Positions 1-5,713 are shown, counted from the first letter of the stretch. The stretch: DNA of 6,734 bases from JBOGED01 sp050743625 (GCA_050743625.1 JBOGED010000206.1:1-6734); one strand, 5' to 3'. Made by a program: numbers and translations. Notes: generated by a model from the letters alone, not told the origin.

Positions 1-25
1 ACGGGACACTTCGCAAAACACGCTC

Positions 26-829
26 TTAGGGAGAGGTCGCCTCGCGGGCTTGTCGCATCAGCGCGACCATGGCGGGGCGCAGTTCCCGGGGCCCGTCCAA
101 CCGCGTGGGGAACGCGATCCGGATCCCGCGCCGCCCGGACTTCGCCTCGGCGATCACGTCGAAGCCGTAGCGATCGAGGCTGGTCATCACGGCGGACGAC
201 GCATCGGCCACGCCGCCAAACGCCCGACAACAGGCGACGAGGGCGTCGGCGTGGTCGGTGTTCATATGGTCGATGGCGCCGGGGGCGACTTCGCGGAGCG
301 GGTCGGGGGCGGCGGCAGCGTAGCTCTCGACGTCGATCCAATCCATCCGACCGAACCCGCCGACCCACCGGACGGCGCGAGGCTCGAGGCGGTAGCAGGC
401 GAAGTCACCGTAGTCGATGTAGCTTGCGTGGGGATGGCGCGCGCGGAACCGATCCCGCGCGCCGACTGCACCGGGAGACGCCAGCAGGTCGCCCACCAGC
501 GATACGCGTCCCGCCGCCAGGGGATCCGCGCCGGCCGGCACGTCCTGAACCACCAGGACGCTGACCCGCGGGTCCGCGAGGGCGTACTGCGTGTGCGGCG
601 CGAGGGTGCTCAGAAAGGTCAGTGGCCGGCCCTGGTCGTCGACCACGAGGTTGATCACCGAGGCGAACGGATGCCCCGTCGGCGACAGCGTCGCGAGCGT
701 GGCGTGGAGCGCGCCCGCGACAATCGTCCGGGCACGCTCCGCTCCGCTTGGCTCAGGAGCCGCTGGAGGGGCGGGGGCTGTCCCCGATGTCCCCGTCAGT
801 TGGTTGGGGATCTGATGCCCGCGACTCAT
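26..829 (-). CDS. HugZ-like split-barrel flavin/heme-type protein with C-terminal DUF2470 domain
   Basis: The 267-residue product looks like a cytoplasmic protein of the pyridoxamine-phosphate-oxidase-like split-barrel superfamily. Residues about 30-165 form the FMN-binding-type barrel, with the typical segments PFASVINLVVDDQGRPL (54-70) and WVGGFGRMDWID (155-166). Residues about 175-262 form a DUF2470 domain recognised by DHMNTDHADAL (187-197). This two-domain layout is that of HugZ-type haem-utilisation proteins, some of which degrade haem; whether this one binds haem or flavin cannot be read from the sequence. Residues 1-28 are Pro/Ala/Gly-rich and probably disordered. The ATG at 829 has only a weak ribosome site (AGAAAG, 6 bases upstream). 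It is still the only usable start, because the next in-frame ATG/GTG/TTG is the GTG of Val58, inside the barrel. The first 77 bases overlap the end of the upstream protease gene, implying translational coupling as the last gene of the operon. Family confidence is high; the exact reaction is unknown. Confidence 0.88.
   Translation of the reverse strand: MSRGHQIPNQLTGTSGTAPAPPAAPEPSGAERARTIVAGALHATLATLSPTGHPFASVINLVVDDQGRPLTFLSTLAPHTQYALADPRVSVLVVQDVPAGADPLAAGRVSLVGDLLASPGAVGARDRFRARHPHASYIDYGDFACYRLEPRAVRWVGGFGRMDWIDVESYAAAAPDPLREVAPGAIDHMNTDHADALVACCRAFGGVADASSAVMTSLDRYGFDVIAEAKSGRRGIRIAFPTRLDGPRELRPAMVALMRQAREATSP
753..829 (-). other. 77-base out-of-frame overlap of protease and HugZ-like genes
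   Basis: The same bases encode the Ser/Pro-rich C-terminal tail of the protease and the Pro/Ala-rich N-terminal 25 residues of the HugZ-like protein in another frame. Both encoded segments look disordered, so the overlap need not disturb either folded domain. Confidence 0.75.
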
Positions 830-3227
830 CGAGCGCTTTCTGATTGCGCCGGGCGACGCCGACCAACTCCACGCGGGGCAGGTCCGGCAGTGGGAGACTC
901 ACCTTGCCGTGCGCTTGGTGCGCCGCGACGGCACGTCTGTGGTAGGTCTCGGCGGCTTCGAGGAACTCGTCCGTGTGGTAGGGCCGGCCGTCGATGAGCG
1001 GACCCTCCGTCCCCTCGATGACCGCCGCGACGTCCTCACCGGTGACAGTCTTGTTCGTCTCGAGCGCGTGCGCGACGGCGAGCACCTCACGGCGATTTTC
1101 GACCAGCAGCGCCTCAGCGCGGTCGAGCAACTCGGCGAGCTTCTCTTCGATCCGGGCGCCGAGCGTCGTCTCCTTGAGCAACTCTTGCTCGCGGCCATCC
1201 TCACCAGGCTTCCCGCCGCCACCGCCGGGAGTGCGGAAGAACCGGGTCGAGGCGTGCGAGGTGACCGTGGAGCCCATTCCCCAGTAGCCCTCCATTAAGG
1301 TGGCGACCATGGTGGCGGACTCGAGGTCCCCAGAGACACCAGAGGAGTTGTCACCCGAGAAGAACATCCGCTCTCCGGCCAATGACGCGAGGCTGACCAT
1401 GATGTCGGCCTCGTACTCACTGCGCCAGCGGGTGAACTGGTCCTCAGGCGGGATCGACGCGACCATTCCGAGGTAGGTACCGCCCTTCTCGATGGTCGCG
1501 ATGTCGATCGTGAGGTGGTGACGCACCCGATACGCGGCGACCGCATGGCAGGCCTCGTGGACGGCGACTGCGTGCCGCTCACGCTCGATGTACTCGACGT
1601 CCTCCGGTGGCCCGAGGGCCTTGAGATGCTTGGCCTTGACGATGTCACGCCAGGTGATGACCTCACGCCCGTCGCGAATCGCGTTAATCAGGGCTTCGTT
1701 GACCAGGTCCTTGATGCTGGCCCCGGTGGCGTACGGCGTGATCGTGGCGAGGCGGTCGACCTCCTCGGCGGTGAGCTCATGCGAAACCTTGTCAAGGTAG
1801 CCCTCGTATGTGCGGATCCGCCCTGCCTTCGACGGGTAGCCGACCTTGTAGATGCGGTCGATGCGACCGGGACGCAGCATGGCCTCGTCCAGGGCCTCCG
1901 GCAGGTTCGTCGCCATCATGACAAGGATGCGGTACTTCGGAGGTGGCTTCGGCCGCATGCCAAGGCTTCGCCGGACGATTCGGTTGAAGAACCCACGCGG
2001 CTTCTTAAGCCCGGATAGCTCAGTGAGCAAGGCGTTCAGCGTGCCCATCCCACCGCCACCCATCATCCCGCCCATCATGATCCGGTCGCGAAGAGTACCG
2101 CGTGGTTCGCCCTCGCTGGCCTGTTCCCCTTGGAACAGCATCTGTTGGGTGCGCTGGTCAAGGTAGGACATCCCGTTGCACGCGCGCGCGTTGTCCCAAG
2201 GGGCTGGGTTGGTACGGAACCCGCCTCCCGGCCCGCCCTGCGCAAGCGCTCCGCGACTGCCGAGCGAGTCGGCCTCGTCGAAGAACATGATCACGCCGCC
2301 ATAGCGCAGCGCGAGCTTCCGCGCCTTGCGGAACAGCGACTTTACCTTGAGCACACCGACACCCATGAACATGTTGATGAAGGCGCCAGGGTCTACGAAG
2401 ATGTACGGTTTGCCGGTTTCGCCAGCAACGGCCTCCGCCATCAGTGTCTTGCCCGTGCCGGGTGGTCCCCACAACAGGATGCCGCCGGGCACATAGCCTC
2501 CGCGTTGCTCGATCGCTTCGGGGTCCTCTAGGAACAGCAGGTTCTCTTTGATCTTCGCGAGCACGCTGTCCTGGCCCCACACGTCCGTAAACCGGGTCTT
2601 GATGTCGTCGGGGAAATAGGTCTCGGTACCACCACGGCTCAGGAACCAGAACAGGGCGCCGAACTGGAAGATCAGGAAGAACCCGGCGAGCGCGAACTGC
2701 AGCACGAGCGGCATCGCCTGGAACAACAGCCGCGGCGCCTGGAGCAACGCGGTGGCGATCGGGAAGTCCAGGAAGGCGGCGATGAGCAGGTCGAGAAGGA
2801 ACAGATAGAACAGTACCTTGACGACGCGGCTGAGGCGGTACCGGGTCCAGTCGTTCATCTTTCCGGCGCGCCGGTTGAACAACCCGAAGAAACGGTTCCA
2901 GGCGCCGTAGTAGGCTGGCCAGTGCTCGGCGATCAGGTAGTGCAGCTGGCGTGTCGCCTCCAACACCGCCAGGACGATCACCCACACGCCCGTCCGGGCC
3001 GTCGTGCGGGCCGCTTCACTCAGCGGCATGATCTGGGTCTCTTGAACGGTGTTCAAGAACATGAACATCCAGACCACGCCGAGCAACAGCAGGAGCTTCA
3101 CGCGGTCCCACAACATGAGCGGCTTCCGGGTCCGCCGCTCATCCTCGCGCTCCCTCGACTCGTACTCCTTCGGGGGGACCGGACCTTGGTCGGGTGCGGG
3201 CCAGGCGAGGCCCGGCTTGTCGCTCAT
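753..3227 (-). CDS. Membrane-anchored AAA+ ATPase / M41 zinc metalloprotease, divergent FtsH-like
   Basis: The 824-residue product is a predicted ATP-dependent membrane protease that would unfold and degrade membrane or cytoplasmic proteins as a hexamer. Residues 1-40 are charged and Pro-rich. Hydrophobic segments lie near 44-60, 79-92, 135-154 and 172-197, giving four membrane passes. The AAA module has Walker A GPPGTGKT (254-261), an FtsH-type pore loop FINMFMGVGV (283-292), Walker B IMFFDEAD (313-320), sensor-1 ATN (439-441) and the arginine-finger motif RPGRIDR (452-458). The protease domain has the zinc site HEACH (557-561) and a likely third ligand Asp634 in SGVSGDLESAT. All catalytic residues therefore look intact. 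Canonical FtsH has two membrane segments around an extracytoplasmic domain, which is missing here. Two insertions (about 326-395 and 409-432) sit between Walker B and sensor 1. The start at 3227 is chosen because AAGGAG lies 8 bases upstream and the ATG overlaps the preceding stop as ATGA; an in-frame GTG at 3251 has no such support. The last ~70 residues are a likely disordered tail. Confidence 0.92.
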   Translation of the reverse strand: MSDKPGLAWPAPDQGPVPPKEYESREREDERRTRKPLMLWDRVKLLLLLGVVWMFMFLNTVQETQIMPLSEAARTTARTGVWVIVLAVLEATRQLHYLIAEHWPAYYGAWNRFFGLFNRRAGKMNDWTRYRLSRVVKVLFYLFLLDLLIAAFLDFPIATALLQAPRLLFQAMPLVLQFALAGFFLIFQFGALFWFLSRGGTETYFPDDIKTRFTDVWGQDSVLAKIKENLLFLEDPEAIEQRGGYVPGGILLWGPPGTGKTLMAEAVAGETGKPYIFVDPGAFINMFMGVGVLKVKSLFRKARKLALRYGGVIMFFDEADSLGSRGALAQGGPGGGFRTNPAPWDNARACNGMSYLDQRTQQMLFQGEQASEGEPRGTLRDRIMMGGMMGGGGMGTLNALLTELSGLKKPRGFFNRIVRRSLGMRPKPPPKYRILVMMATNLPEALDEAMLRPGRIDRIYKVGYPSKAGRIRTYEGYLDKVSHELTAEEVDRLATITPYATGASIKDLVNEALINAIRDGREVITWRDIVKAKHLKALGPPEDVEYIERERHAVAVHEACHAVAAYRVRHHLTIDIATIEKGGTYLGMVASIPPEDQFTRWRSEYEADIMVSLASLAGERMFFSGDNSSGVSGDLESATMVATLMEGYWGMGSTVTSHASTRFFRTPGGGGGKPGEDGREQELLKETTLGARIEEKLAELLDRAEALLVENRREVLAVAHALETNKTVTGEDVAAVIEGTEGPLIDGRPYHTDEFLEAAETYHRRAVAAHQAHGKVSLPLPDLPRVELVGVARRNQKALDESRASDPQPTDGDIGDSPRPSSGS
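3224..3227 (-). other. ATGA stop/start overlap coupling lipoprotein and protease genes
   Basis: The last codons of the lipoprotein read AAC GTA TGA, and the ATG of the protease lies inside them, giving a four-base overlap. This layout typically lets ribosomes finishing the first gene reinitiate on the second, keeping the two products in proportion. Confidence 0.85.
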
Positions 3228-3862
3228 ACGTTGGGCTCCTTGATCGTCCACGACTCGGCGATCTGGTCGATCTGTGAGGTGTGGGCTCTAAAGCATTCGA
3301 CGGTGCATCCGACGGCCAAGAGGTACACGGTCCTGGTCTCGGCGTCGACGTAGGCGCTTTGGTCGTAGGTAAACACCCCGTCGACCAACGCGACGTTGAA
3401 GCGAAGCCTCATGCCGCGCAGACCTTCGGGCGTTGTCAAGTCCTCTTGGAGAAGCTCGATGCGTCCGGGGTCTGTCTGCAAGATGTCGTCGATCGATACG
3501 AACTCGTTCCGCAACGAGGCCAAAGAGAAGGAGTCCCGCTCCTCCTCCCCCAGCTGGCGCACCCGCATTACCCCGACAGGGAAATCGTTCGGCTGAGCGA
3601 AGAGGTGCTCGAGCGTCGGCTCAGGGTCGGCGTCAAACGCGACCGCCCACATCTGCTGACGCATGATGTCGCGCGCACCAGGCGGGAGGTTCGAAGACTG
3701 GTGTTCCAGCACCTCCTCGGCGTCAAAGAGATGCCAATCACTCGGAAACTTGACATACGCGCCTTCCTGGCTGTTGTGCACGTACGTAAATCCAGAGGGC
3801 TGGCAAGCCGTCAGGAGCAAGCCGGCGAGCGCTACTATCGCGGTCCGAACCTTCGTCGTCAT
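3224..3862 (-). CDS. Predicted lipoprotein of unknown function
   Basis: The 212-residue product begins with a lipoprotein signal peptide: basic MTTKVR, a hydrophobic stretch VALAGLLL and the lipobox LTAC, with Cys20 as the lipidation site. The mature protein would sit on the outer face of the cytoplasmic membrane. I do not recognise the family with certainty. The opening pattern YVKFPSDWHLFD (36-47) and a closing segment of alternating strands ending IAESWTI (201-207) recall small PsbP/Mog1-like lipoproteins, which is only a resemblance in pattern. Cys186 and Cys190 are close enough to form a disulphide outside the cell. The gene is first in the minus-strand operon and its stop overlaps the start of the FtsH-like protease as ATGA, so the two are probably made together. 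A partner, substrate-presenting or inhibitory role at the membrane is an inference from position. The ATG at 3862 has a modest GGGA ribosome site about 8 bases upstream. Confidence 0.85.
   Translation of the reverse strand: MTTKVRTAIVALAGLLLTACQPSGFTYVHNSQEGAYVKFPSDWHLFDAEEVLEHQSSNLPPGARDIMRQQMWAVAFDADPEPTLEHLFAQPNDFPVGVMRVRQLGEEERDSFSLASLRNEFVSIDDILQTDPGRIELLQEDLTTPEGLRGMRLRFNVALVDGVFTYDQSAYVDAETRTVYLLAVGCTVECFRAHTSQIDQIAESWTIKEPNV
3236..3241 (-). promoter_or_regulatory. Shine-Dalgarno AAGGAG of the FtsH-like gene
   Basis: On the minus strand AAGGAG is followed by 8 bases and then ATG at 3227. It lies within the coding sequence of the upstream lipoprotein gene and decides the start of the protease in favour of 3227 over the in-frame GTG at 3251. 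Confidence 0.8.
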
Positions 3863-3881
3863 TCCATCGATCCCGTCAGCT

Positions 3882-3969
3882 ACGGATCCTGCAAGGGATG
3901 GTAGCCCGTCCAGACGGCCAGGCAGGGATCTCGCCGTGATCCGTCAGGCTTACATGCAGGATTTTCCGT
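3882..3969. repeat. Widely spaced inverted repeat in the divergent region
   Basis: ATCCTGCA (3886-3893) is the exact reverse complement of TGCAGGAT (3955-3962). The match continues on both outer sides as ACGG (3882-3885) and CCGT (3966-3969) after a three-base bulge. The arms flank the middle of the region between the two operons, a position suited to a repressor or DNA loop, but the length is modest and could be chance. Confidence 0.4.
3906..3917. repeat. Short perfect palindrome CCGTC-CA-GACGG, possible operator
   Basis: Two five-base arms are perfectly complementary around a two-base centre. The site lies roughly midway between the divergent starts, inside the arms of the wider inverted repeat. 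It may be a binding site for a dimeric regulator; no known regulator consensus was recognised. Confidence 0.3.
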
Positions 3970-3986
3970 GCGTAACCTGCCCCGGC

Positions 3987-3995
3987 GGGAGGTGA
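3987..3995 (+). promoter_or_regulatory. Near-perfect Shine-Dalgarno GGGAGGTGA upstream of the four-segment membrane protein
   Basis: GGAGGTGA matches the full complement of the 16S rRNA tail. The GGAGG core is 10 bases from an in-frame ATT at 4003 but 40 bases from the first ATG at 4033. No ATG, GTG or TTG lies at a useful distance. An in-frame stop TAA at 3973-3975 bounds the reading frame upstream. Confidence 0.55.
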
Positions 3996-4032
3996 ACACG
4001 CCATTCCGGACACCGCAGAGATCGCCCCGGTC

Positions 4033-5205
4033 ATGCCGCGACCGAGGCGGTCCAGCAATCTGACCAGGACCAGAGAGTGGGTGCGCCTACGCACCCGGTC
4101 CGCCGACGAGCGCCAGCTCGACGCGTTGCGGACGACGTTCTCAGGACAGCTGTACCGGCGGGCGAAAGCCGCCCGCGATGCCGGGACGTCGCTCGGGACG
4201 TGGGGGGAGGCCGCGGACTCCCTGCTCTCAGAGGCCGAGGTCGCGCTGCGGCGCTACGACTTCGAGACCTCGTGGGCTTGCTACCGGGAAGCCCGTCGGA
4301 TGGAGATCTTCGCCTACACCCCAGACGAGCTGAACGCCGAAAGGACGGCGCTCCACGCTGAGGCGTCGCGCCCTGGGCAGGAAACATCGTGGCGAAACGC
4401 GGCCATCACGAGGCTGCTCGCCGCACCCGACGAGTCCTTCGCCTCCGGCCTGGCAAGACTGATCACCGACAGCGCGGTCGCGGACAAGGTCGAGGCCCTG
4501 CTCGCGGGCGCGGGCGGAGGCGAGGGACCCGGAGCCCAGACCCTCGAGCACATCGCGGGATTACTCGAAGACGCGGGTGTCGCGCGCCCTGCCGAAACCG
4601 CTCGCGCGATCGGCGGATTGGCCCTCCAACGTGAGCAGGCGATACGCACCGCGGTGTATGCCGCTGCCGCGCTGCGGGACGAGGAAGGCACTCGCGAGAC
4701 GCATGGCCTCATGCGGCTCCGGCGCCAACTCCTCGTGCTTGGCGTGATGCTGGTCTGCATCCTCATCTCGCTCCTGCTGCTCGCCACCATGGTCCCGATC
4801 GCGCTGCAAGGTCGTCCCTCGGCAGCGGGCAACACGCTCTGGCTTTACGTCGCGCTCTTCGGAGCGCTAGGCGGAGGCTTGAGCGCCTTTCGAGCGCTGA
4901 CCGGCCGCGTGAGCCGTCATCGCGCTCCCAAACATCTGCTCTCGAGTCTCCTCACGATGGTCCGACCCCTGCTCGGCGTGATCCCCGCGCTCGCCGCCTA
5001 TGTGACGCTCGAAGCGGGGATTCTCGGGTTCAAGCCAGCGAGTACCGCCGCCGTATTGGCTACGGCGTTCGTCGCGGGATTGGCTGAACGGCTGATTGTC
5101 CGCGTCGTGGAGCCGTTAGGCCTTCCTATTGAGGTCGAAAATGGGCACGACTCCACCTGTCAGGACGGTCATGCGAGTGACCAGGTGGCCAACGGCTTGA
5201 GATGA
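4033..5205 (+). CDS. Conserved-type hypothetical protein: helical N-terminal half plus four C-terminal membrane segments
   Basis: The product is 390 residues from the ATG, or 400 if translation begins at the ATT at 4003, which has the much better ribosome site. No function is recognised. Residues about 25-225 are helical and charged, with no signal peptide; the stretch FETSWACYREARRMEIF (77-93) followed by DELNAERTALHAEA (98-111) has the look of a domain I associate with uncharacterised bacterial proteins. Residues about 232-253, 268-290, 308-333 and 336-352 are hydrophobic and predicted to span the membrane. The second is Gly-rich (FGALGGGLSAF) and the last ends AFVAGLAERLI. The C-terminal 30 residues are polar and include one Cys. 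It is the first gene of the plus-strand block, divergent from the protease operon, and is followed by a small membrane protein. A membrane sensor or scaffold role is possible but not shown. The coding call is firm because alternative frames give only Arg-rich shadows. Confidence 0.8.
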   Translation: MPRPRRSSNLTRTREWVRLRTRSADERQLDALRTTFSGQLYRRAKAARDAGTSLGTWGEAADSLLSEAEVALRRYDFETSWACYREARRMEIFAYTPDELNAERTALHAEASRPGQETSWRNAAITRLLAAPDESFASGLARLITDSAVADKVEALLAGAGGGEGPGAQTLEHIAGLLEDAGVARPAETARAIGGLALQREQAIRTAVYAAAALRDEEGTRETHGLMRLRRQLLVLGVMLVCILISLLLLATMVPIALQGRPSAAGNTLWLYVALFGALGGGLSAFRALTGRVSRHRAPKHLLSSLLTMVRPLLGVIPALAAYVTLEAGILGFKPASTAAVLATAFVAGLAERLIVRVVEPLGLPIEVENGHDSTCQDGHASDQVANGLR

Positions 5206-5229
5206 TCGATCTGATCGATCTGATCCACC
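5203..5229 (+). repeat. Three tandem 9-base units TGATCGATC at the gene end
   Basis: Units at 5203-5211 and 5212-5220 are identical (TGATCGATC), and the third at 5221-5229 (TGATCCACC) is partly degenerate. The first unit contains the TGA stop of the four-segment membrane protein. Each full unit contains the palindrome GATCGATC. It could be a binding site or simply replication slippage. Confidence 0.6.
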
Positions 5230-5291
5230 TCGATGTTGACCGAATCCGACGGCTTCTCTTGAGCGTCTTGTTCCCGAACGAGCCAAGGCGT

Positions 5292-5306
5292 CCCCCAAAC
5301 GGGGGG
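5292..5306 (+). terminator. Short C5/G5 hairpin followed by TTGTTT, weak terminator or attenuator
   Basis: CCCCC (5292-5296) pairs with GGGGG (5301-5305) around the loop AAAC, and the T-rich stretch TTGTTT follows at 5307-5312. The stem is only five pairs, so termination would be partial at best. The same C tract could instead pair with the G-rich ribosome site at 5323-5327 of the next gene. Confidence 0.3.
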
Positions 5307-5322
5307 TTGTTTGATGGCCATA

Positions 5323-5329
5323 GGGGGAG
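5323..5329 (+). promoter_or_regulatory. Shine-Dalgarno GGGGGAG of the two-segment membrane protein
   Basis: GGGGGAG is followed by 8 bases and then ATG at 5338. It selects this start over the earlier in-frame TTG (5311) and ATG (5314), which have no ribosome site at the right distance. Confidence 0.65.
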
Positions 5330-5337
5330 ACCAGTCC

Positions 5338-5670
5338 ATGCTAATGAAGGGAGAGAAGGGACAAGATTCACAAGCGTGGCCGATGAGCTCTGACACTGAC
5401 GCCTGCGGCGACCCCGAGCCGGCGCGCGGGGTCGCCGCAGGGTGTAGGCCGGCATGGCTGGCGGGATCTGCCCTCGCGATGACGACGCTGGCCTTTTGGG
5501 TCGGGTTGCCGTTGCTCGCCACCTTCGGTCCCTCACCGGCCTCCCTGTGGGAACAGATCGACCCTCGGGTACGCGCCGCCGCAGTCTTCGGGCTGATCTT
5601 CGGCCTCGTCTATGGCGTGCTCCGTGTGATCAGCGCGGTCACGGACCTCAGCGAATACCGCGACCGGTAA
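5338..5670 (+). CDS. Small two-segment membrane protein of unknown function
   Basis: The product is 110 residues from the chosen ATG. Residues 1-38 are hydrophilic and low in conserved character, with two Cys (23 and 36). Hydrophobic stretches at about 41-62 (WLAGSALAMTTLAFWVGLPL) and 80-100 (AAAVFGLIFGLVYGVLRVI) would form a hairpin in the membrane, separated by a short loop containing WEQIDP. The last ten residues are charged. No family is recognised. It follows the four-segment membrane protein on the same strand after 132 bases and precedes the secreted hydrolase by 84 bases. It could be a small partner of the upstream membrane protein, an inference from location alone. An alternative start at ATG 5383 (MSSDTDA) would remove 15 residues without touching the membrane segments; the Shine-Dalgarno favours 5338. 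That it is a real gene is likely, given the sustained hydrophobic pattern and frame. Confidence 0.65.
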   Translation: MLMKGEKGQDSQAWPMSSDTDACGDPEPARGVAAGCRPAWLAGSALAMTTLAFWVGLPLLATFGPSPASLWEQIDPRVRAAAVFGLIFGLVYGVLRVISAVTDLSEYRDR

Positions 5671-5684
5671 CTGGCATTGCCTGT

Positions 5685-5713
5685 CTGTCATGTTTTGAGT
5701 GGTCGTGTATCCT
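5685..5713 (+). promoter_or_regulatory. Candidate sigma-70-type promoter for the SGNH hydrolase
   Basis: CTGTCA (5685-5690) and TATCCT (5708-5713) each match the -35 and -10 consensus at four of six positions and are exactly 17 bases apart. They lie 42 bases before the ATG, in a stretch that is less GC-rich than its surroundings. This suggests the hydrolase can be expressed separately from the upstream genes. Confidence 0.4.

Larger units (their letters stand above)
3863..4002. promoter_or_regulatory. Divergent intergenic region presumed to hold both operon promoters
   Basis: Both gene blocks start outward from this ~140-base stretch, so promoters for the minus-strand operon and the plus-strand membrane protein are expected here. 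Only weak hexamers are visible: on the plus strand CTTACA (3949-3954) and TAACCT (3973-3978), 18 bases apart; on the minus strand a TACCAT near 3896-3901 without a good partner. None is convincing on its own. Repeats inside the region are listed separately. Confidence 0.4.
5206..5337 (+). promoter_or_regulatory. Leader region of the small two-segment membrane protein
   Basis: This 132-base gap holds the tandem 9-base repeat, a TTGACC hexamer at 5236-5241 without a matching -10 box, a small palindrome GTTC-CC-GAAC (5270-5279), a C5/G5 hairpin and the ribosome site of the next gene. No clear promoter is visible, so the small gene may be cotranscribed with the gene upstream. Confidence 0.35.

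Noticed and set aside
50..997. A 315-residue open frame on the plus strand opposite the HugZ-like gene and the end of the protease gene
   Set aside because: Its translation is Arg/Gly/Val-rich without any recognisable motif, and it mirrors codon bias of the true genes on the minus strand. It is an antisense shadow.
2043..2252. The Gly/Met-rich region of the protease as a frameshift or chimeric join
   Set aside because: The reading frame stays open through it and resumes conserved ATPase motifs on both sides in the same frame, so an insertion is the simpler reading.
2158..2985. A 275-residue minus-strand open frame inside the protease gene
   Set aside because: It lies out of frame within the conserved ATPase coding region and encodes Arg/Pro/Ala-rich low-information sequence; the overlapped frame carries Walker and pore-loop motifs.
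3228..3251. An upstream GTG start for the protease adding eight residues (MDDQGAQR)
   Set aside because: The AAGGAG ribosome site and the ATGA overlap both point to the ATG at 3227; the GTG has no ribosome site at a usable distance.
5311..5337. Earlier TTG/ATG starts (5311, 5314) for the small membrane protein
   Set aside because: The GGGGGAG ribosome site is inside this extension and is correctly spaced for the ATG at 5338.
5202..5393. A 63-residue plus-strand frame starting MIDLIDLIHLDVD with an ATGA overlap to the previous gene
   Set aside because: The overlap is attractive, but there is no ribosome site, the start is made by the tandem repeat, the rest is compositionally unremarkable, and it runs into the better-supported small membrane gene.
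5126..5536. Minus-strand frames of 117-136 residues across the leader of the small membrane gene
   Set aside because: They are Arg/Ser/Pro-rich, without motifs, and overlap two plus-strand genes that have clear membrane segments; shadows.
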